NCBI RefSeq assembly: GCF_034377285.1
Contig: NZ_CP139716.1
Coordinates: 62,001 to 126,000, forward strand
DNA from: Thalassobaculum sp. OXR-137
GTDB lineage: Bacteria > Pseudomonadota > Alphaproteobacteria > Thalassobaculales > Thalassobaculaceae
Direction: 5' to 3'
DNA length: 64,000 nt
The notes below the pieces were generated by a model that had not been told where the DNA came from, searched no databases, and saw only the letters and a list, made by a program, of their open reading frames with translations. The first letter of the stretch is position 1; every line of letters begins with the position of its first letter. Positions 59,870 to 64,000 of the stretch are shown here, one piece after another. Both the position numbers and the translations under genes were made by a program.

Positions 59870-61699
59870 TTAGCCTCCGGTGGCGTGGTTCGAGGTGGTG
59901 TCGAGGTCGGCGCTCTTGCCGACCGGCCCACCTTCCACGACGACCTTGCGGAACATGCCGCTGTCGGCGTGATAGGAGAGATGGCAGTGGAAGGCCCACT
60001 GACCGGGCGCGTCGACCTCCGTCTCCATGAAGACCGTCGTGCCGGGCGCGACGCTGACCACATGCTTGATCGGGTTCCACTTGCCCTGTCCGACATCGAG
60101 GATCGACCACATTCCGTGCAGGTGCATCGGGTGGGTCATCATCGTCTCGTTGACGAACTTGAAGCGAACCCGCTCGCCGTACTGCAGCCGGATCGGCTCG
60201 GCGTCAGAGAATTTCACGCCGTTGATTGACCAGATGTAGCGCTCCATGTTGCCGGTCAGGCGCAGCTCAATCTCTCGGGTCGCGTCGCGGTGCTCGTAGA
60301 GTGGCTTCTGCGCCTTCAGGTCGGCATAGGACAGGAACTTGCCGCCATCCGCCGCCTGGGGGGTGAGACCGCTGCCGGGGGCGTAGAACGGATCGGCCGG
60401 TGCCGCCGCCATGGTCCCGTGGTCCATACCCTGCATGACCGAGCCGTCGGACATGATGTGCGTCGGCTGTCCCGAACTTTGGCCCATGGTTCCATGTCCC
60501 ATAGCGCTATGGTCCATCGTGCCATGGTTCATGCCTTGCATGACCCTGCTGTCGGGCATGGTGTGCGTCGGCTGATTTGAGCCATGATCCATCGCGCCCT
60601 GGCCCATCGCGCCCTGATCCATGGACCCGTGCTCGCCATGGGCCATGCCCATATCCGCCATGGTCAGGAGCGGCGGTTCGCGCAGGTCCGGCACCTCCGC
60701 CTCCATCCCCGACCGGGGCGCCAGGGTGCCGCGCGCGAAAGCCGTGCGGCCCATGGATTCCGCGAAGACCGTATAGGCCCGGTCCTCGGTCGGTCGCACG
60801 ATCACGTCATAGGTCTCGGCCACGGCGATCCGCAGTTCGTCGACGGTCACCGGCTGCACGTTGTTGCCGTCGGCCTGCACCACGGTCATCTGCAGCCCGG
60901 GAATGCGGATATCGAAATAGGTCATCGCCGAGGAATTGATGAAGCGCAGCCGGATCCGCTCGCCTGGCTCGAACAGACCGGTCCAGTTCTGCGATGGGCC
61001 CATGCCGTTGATCAGCGGCGTGAAGCCCTGAAGGTCCTCCACATCCGTCGGCATCATGCGCATCTCGCCCCAGGCGCTGCGGTCGTCGAGGGCGGAGGCC
61101 AGCCCCCGGTCCCGGCTGTCGTCCAGGAAGTCAAGCAGGGTGCGCTGCTGCCGGTTGTAGTAGTCCGGCATAAGCTTCAGGTTCCGCATGATCCGGTCAC
61201 CGGAGTGGGGGTGGGCGTCGGTGAGCTGGACGACATACTCGCGGTTGAAGCGGAACGGCTCGCGTTCCTTCGGCTCGATGACGATCGCCCCATAGGCCCC
61301 GTCCGGCTCCTGGAAGCCCGAATGGCTGTGAAACCAGTAGGTGCCGCTCTGCACGATGGGGAAACGGTATGTGAAGGTCTCGCCCGACTTGATTCCCTCA
61401 TAGGAAATGCCCGGCACGCCGTCCTGTTGGTACGGCAGGATCAGCCCGTGCCAGTGAATGGACGTGTCCTCATCGAGGTTGTTGGTCACGTTGATCGTGA
61501 CCTCCTCGCCTTCCTTGAAGCGCAGGACCGTTGGCGTCGATGATCCGTTGTAGCCGATCCCGGTCTTGCTGAAGTCGCCGGTCTCGAGCGTGATCCGGTC
61601 GACGGTGATATCGTATTCGCCGGCAAGGCTGCCGGTCGCGAAGGAGGTGGCGATCGCCACTCCGAGCGCGCAGGCCCGGGCATAGGAACGTGGTCTCAC
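59870..61699 (-). CDS. copA: Copper resistance multicopper oxidase CopA
   Basis: A 609-residue multicopper oxidase. Signal peptide MRPRSYARACALGVAIATSFA; copper ligands SIHWHGLI, WFHSHSG, MTHPMHLHGMWSIL and AFHCHLSYHADSGM. The Met/His-rich insertion around residues 355-430 (MGQGAMDHG..., VMQGMNHGTM and VMQGMDHGTM) has an internal duplication and binds several copper ions in homologues. It precedes copB by 4 bp. Confidence 0.96.
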   Translation of the reverse strand: MRPRSYARACALGVAIATSFATGSLAGEYDITVDRITLETGDFSKTGIGYNGSSTPTVLRFKEGEEVTINVTNNLDEDTSIHWHGLILPYQQDGVPGISYEGIKSGETFTYRFPIVQSGTYWFHSHSGFQEPDGAYGAIVIEPKEREPFRFNREYVVQLTDAHPHSGDRIMRNLKLMPDYYNRQQRTLLDFLDDSRDRGLASALDDRSAWGEMRMMPTDVEDLQGFTPLINGMGPSQNWTGLFEPGERIRLRFINSSAMTYFDIRIPGLQMTVVQADGNNVQPVTVDELRIAVAETYDVIVRPTEDRAYTVFAESMGRTAFARGTLAPRSGMEAEVPDLREPPLLTMADMGMAHGEHGSMDQGAMGQGAMDHGSNQPTHTMPDSRVMQGMNHGTMDHSAMGHGTMGQSSGQPTHIMSDGSVMQGMDHGTMAAAPADPFYAPGSGLTPQAADGGKFLSYADLKAQKPLYEHRDATREIELRLTGNMERYIWSINGVKFSDAEPIRLQYGERVRFKFVNETMMTHPMHLHGMWSILDVGQGKWNPIKHVVSVAPGTTVFMETEVDAPGQWAFHCHLSYHADSGMFRKVVVEGGPVGKSADLDTTSNHATGG

Positions 61700-61775
61700 G
61701 GCTTGTCTCCGTATGGCAGAGTTGATGTGGAGGCCGGGCCGCGCTTTCGGCGGCCCGGCGGCAACGTGAGAAAGA

Positions 61776-62348
61776 TCAGTGGCTGATCTTGATGTCGCCC
61801 ATCATCCCGGACTCATAATGGCCCGGAACGTTGCAAGCGAACTGCAGATCTTGCGCCTCGGAGAAACGCCAGATCACCTCACCAGACTTCCCCGGTTCAA
61901 CGAGCACGCTGTTGCCTTCGTCGTGCATGCCGTGGCCCATGGACGCCTTCATCTTCTCGGCAGCGGCCTGGTCGATCCGATCCGGAAGCAGAACGCCGTG
62001 TTCGACCATCATCATCATTTCGGGGGCGTGGGACTTGTGCATCTCGGCGGTAGCGATGGCGAACTCGTGGACGAATTCGCCTTCGTTTTTGATAAGGAAC
62101 CGAATTGTCTCACCCGCTGAAACGGAGACCGACTCGGGCTCGTAGTAGTTTTCGTGCATGCTGATTCTGACGGTCCGGCTGGCTTCGTAGGGCTTACCGG
62201 GCTGTCCGATGGAGGTCGTGGATCCATGGCTGTCGGCGCTGCCATGTCCTCCGTGGGAGGCGGTTTGCGCCGCGGCGATTCCGGCGGACGATACAGTGAG
62301 GGCGAGCGCGACCGCAGCGGCGCGCATCATCATGCGGTAGGTCATCAA
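61776..62348 (-). CDS. Cupredoxin-domain copper protein
   Basis: A 190-residue exported protein: signal peptide (AAAVALALTVSSAGIAAAQ), then a cupredoxin with His-rich N terminus (SHGGHGSADSHGSTT). Copper ligands: EFVHEFAIAT (His) and FACNVPGHYESGM (Cys, His, Met). It would accept or buffer periplasmic copper for CopA. It lies first among the cupredoxin/copAB genes. Confidence 0.92.
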   Translation of the reverse strand: MMTYRMMMRAAAVALALTVSSAGIAAAQTASHGGHGSADSHGSTTSIGQPGKPYEASRTVRISMHENYYEPESVSVSAGETIRFLIKNEGEFVHEFAIATAEMHKSHAPEMMMMVEHGVLLPDRIDQAAAEKMKASMGHGMHDEGNSVLVEPGKSGEVIWRFSEAQDLQFACNVPGHYESGMMGDIKISH

Positions 62349-62420
62349 GAAGATCCTCGCGAATAGGCATTTGAATCGGATGGTTTCAGAGGCCGATGAA
62401 CTGGGCCTCCGGAGTTCCGA

Positions 62421-62765
62421 TCAGCCGCGAGGAGGTGGCGTTGTCGCCTCCGCATGCAGCCCAGCGGCCAATTGGTCGGAAGGCGCCGACCAGGCTTGCC
62501 GGGCAAAGGTAGGACGGGACACAGACTTCATTTCCGGTGTGACATAGCCAGTGCAGCTGTGCCCCGCGATGGCACAAGACGTATGGTAACCAGCCCGGTC
62601 TTGCATACGCTCACCGGGACCATGCACGTGCCCTGACATGACCGTTTCTGCTACCGGCGGCACCGACATGGTCCCGGCTCCGTTGCGATGCATATCCGTC
62701 ATCCCCATCAGCCCCGCGGAGAGGGCGACCAGGAGCACGGTGGCGATGGCGATGAAGCGCTTCAT
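62421..62765 (-). CDS. Small exported CopL-like protein
   Basis: About 114 residues starting MKRFIAIATVLLVALSAGLMG. The mature part has Met/His (MTDMHRNGAGTMS, MSGHVHGPGERM) and Cys residues (CAIAGHSCTG). It resembles small periplasmic proteins that start copper operons. In-frame ATG at 62801 is possible but lacks a signal peptide. Confidence 0.65.
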   Translation of the reverse strand: MKRFIAIATVLLVALSAGLMGMTDMHRNGAGTMSVPPVAETVMSGHVHGPGERMQDRAGYHTSCAIAGHSCTGYVTPEMKSVSRPTFARQAWSAPSDQLAAGLHAEATTPPPRG

Positions 62766-62856
62766 GACGGTCAAATAGGGCTTCCAGTACCGGAAGGTCA
62801 AGGGCCGTCTGCGCCCGTCTGCACGGGCGGGCAGGTGAGGGTCGAATGGTCGGTCA

Positions 62857-63768
62857 CTACCGATTGGCGCCTGATCGCTGTTTCTCCGGATCCATCAGGT
62901 ATTCGACCAGGGCCGCGATATCCGCATCGCTCCAGTACCGCGTGCCGTCGCGGATCACTTCGGCCATCGTTCCGCCCAGGCTGTCGCCGGAGGGCGTCAA
63001 ACCCGTTCTGAAGGCATAGCCCAGATCGTCGGCGGTCCATCCCTCGCGCGCCAGGGCTTCGGGCGTGATCGCCGGGATCTTCTCGTTTCCGGGACCGGTG
63101 CCGCCCTCAAACTTGCGGTCGGAATCGAGGCCGCCGAGCCCGGTCCGTGGCGTATGGCAGGCTCCGCAATGGGCTGCGGCCTCCGCCAGATAACGCCCGC
63201 GAAGCCAGGCGTCCGACGAGCCTTCCACCGGTGCCTGTGGCCCGGACTTGAAATACAGCCGCTTCCACAGCCCGACGCCGCGGGCCCAGTTGAACGGGAA
63301 CCGCAGCCGATGCTCGGGCGGACCGCCGGCGACGGCGGGGACCGAGTTGACGGCGGCCCAGAGGTCGACCACGTCCTGATCGGTCAGCCGTGTGTAAAAG
63401 CTGTAAGGAAAGACCGGAAAGAGGTGGCCGCCGTCCGGCGCTTCTCCGGCCGTCAGCGATCGGGAGAAATCCGCCAGCGTCCAGGACCCGATCCCGTCCT
63501 CGGGGTGGGGCGTGATGTTCGGCGCGAAGAAGCTGCCGAACTCCGTGTCGATCCCGGCGCCACCGGCCAGCACGGCACCGTCGCCCGCCGGGTCGGTGTG
63601 GCAGGCGATGCAGCCCGACAGGCGCGCCACATAGGCGCCGCGGTTTACGTCGCCGGAGAGGCTCGCCAGGTTGCGCTGGGGCACGCTTGGACTGGCAGTG
63701 AGCCACGCGAAGGCACCGCCGCCCAGAAGGACGGCGGCGCCGACGATCAGCCATAAGGTCCGGGCCAT
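62857..63768 (-). CDS. Dihaem cytochrome c
   Basis: A 303-residue protein with an N-terminal membrane anchor (LWLIVGAAVLLGGGAFAWLT) and two haem motifs, GCIACHTDPAG (about residue 57) and HCGACHTPRTG (about residue 205). It belongs to the cytochrome c family near copper oxidases or alcohol-dehydrogenase-like systems. A role in copper-linked electron transfer is inferred. Confidence 0.92.
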   Translation of the reverse strand: MARTLWLIVGAAVLLGGGAFAWLTASPSVPQRNLASLSGDVNRGAYVARLSGCIACHTDPAGDGAVLAGGAGIDTEFGSFFAPNITPHPEDGIGSWTLADFSRSLTAGEAPDGGHLFPVFPYSFYTRLTDQDVVDLWAAVNSVPAVAGGPPEHRLRFPFNWARGVGLWKRLYFKSGPQAPVEGSSDAWLRGRYLAEAAAHCGACHTPRTGLGGLDSDRKFEGGTGPGNEKIPAITPEALAREGWTADDLGYAFRTGLTPSGDSLGGTMAEVIRDGTRYWSDADIAALVEYLMDPEKQRSGANR

Positions 63769-64000
63769 CAGTTCTGCTTCTTGCGGAAGCTCTGGTGGCA
63801 GGCCGAGCAGGTATCGGCCAGATGGAAGAACACCCCGTCAGGCGGCATCTGCGCCAGCATCTCGGCGGTCGGACCCTGTCCCCCGCCCATCATGCCGCCG
63901 CCCATCATTCCCCCTCCGGACATGCCCTGGCCATGCATCATCCCCTGGCCCATCATTCCGCCCTGGGCGCCGCCCGCCGGCCGTTGATTGTCGGCTGCGG
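63768..64000 (-). CDS. Cytochrome c'-like protein (5' partial)
   Basis: C-terminal part of a longer gene that runs off the window. A Met- and Gly-rich stretch (HGQGMSGGGMMGGGMMGGG) is followed by FHLADTCSACHQSFRKKQN, the CxxCH-xx-FR ending of class II cytochromes c. Its stop overlaps the start of the dihaem cytochrome gene by one base. Confidence 0.82.
   Translation of the reverse strand, partial: AADNQRPAGGAQGGMMGQGMMHGQGMSGGGMMGGGMMGGGQGPTAEMLAQMPPDGVFFHLADTCSACHQSFRKKQN

Overview
This 64 kb window looks like accessory DNA, probably part of a large plasmid or plasmid-derived island, from a high-GC alphaproteobacterium. The host is inferred from codon usage, gene families (MobA/MobL-type relaxase, CzcA-type efflux, CopAB, DUF6634-like proteins) and the absence of any core chromosomal locus. 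No rRNA, tRNA or CRISPR array was found. At least five transposable elements, several nested in one another, divide the window.

Layout. 1-2.9 kb: an IS21-like istAB element inserted into an IS3-family element. 3-8.2 kb: an unusual module with a divergent promoter. Leftward run a PolB-exonuclease-like protein, two DUF6634-like paralogues and a small zinc protein. Rightward run an XRE regulator and a DnaQ-like exonuclease, followed by an amidohydrolase. 9-15 kb: a plasmid maintenance region with a nucleotidyltransferase-fold protein behind two palindromes, ParB, ParA and a divergent winged-helix replication initiator. 15-16.2 kb: a tyrosine recombinase flanked by two dif-like 28-29 bp sites. 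16.6-17.7 kb: an Xre/RES toxin-antitoxin pair.

17.7-22.7 kb: a Tn3-family element (resolvase and VapBC, with a 15-codon stub of tnpA) broken by a 3,202-bp Tn3-family transposon. A second copy of that 3,202-bp transposon, inverted and identical as far as I can tell, lies at 36.1-39.3 kb. Between the copies is a second plasmid backbone (HTH/coiled-coil protein, MobL-like relaxase with oriT, TraG/VirD4 coupling protein, HigBA, ParA with a small partner, SprT-like protein) carrying a CzcBA/CusBA-type RND metal efflux operon. The adaptor of that operon has a long His/Asp repeat tract. 39.3-42.4 kb: a damaged Tn3-like element with an ISKra4-like transposase in its tnpA, then a 5'-truncated second copy of the integrase.

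42.4-64 kb: a metal-resistance island. It opens with a mer operon (merR, then merTPFA). Next is a copper/periplasmic redox cluster: multicopper oxidase, DUF411, cytochrome c, TlpA, SCO and CcdA. A second MerR-regulated unit follows: a MerR-HMA fusion, a CcdA-like protein and a P1B ATPase with a YPC motif. Then come a class III adenylate cyclase, an APC permease and a CBS-BON protein, and finally a leftward copper operon (cytochromes, CopL-like protein, cupredoxin, CopA, CopB). The genes cooperate to import and reduce Hg(II), oxidise and sequester periplasmic copper, and export metal across both membranes. Two partition systems and two sets of backbone genes suggest that the replicon arose by fusion of two plasmids.
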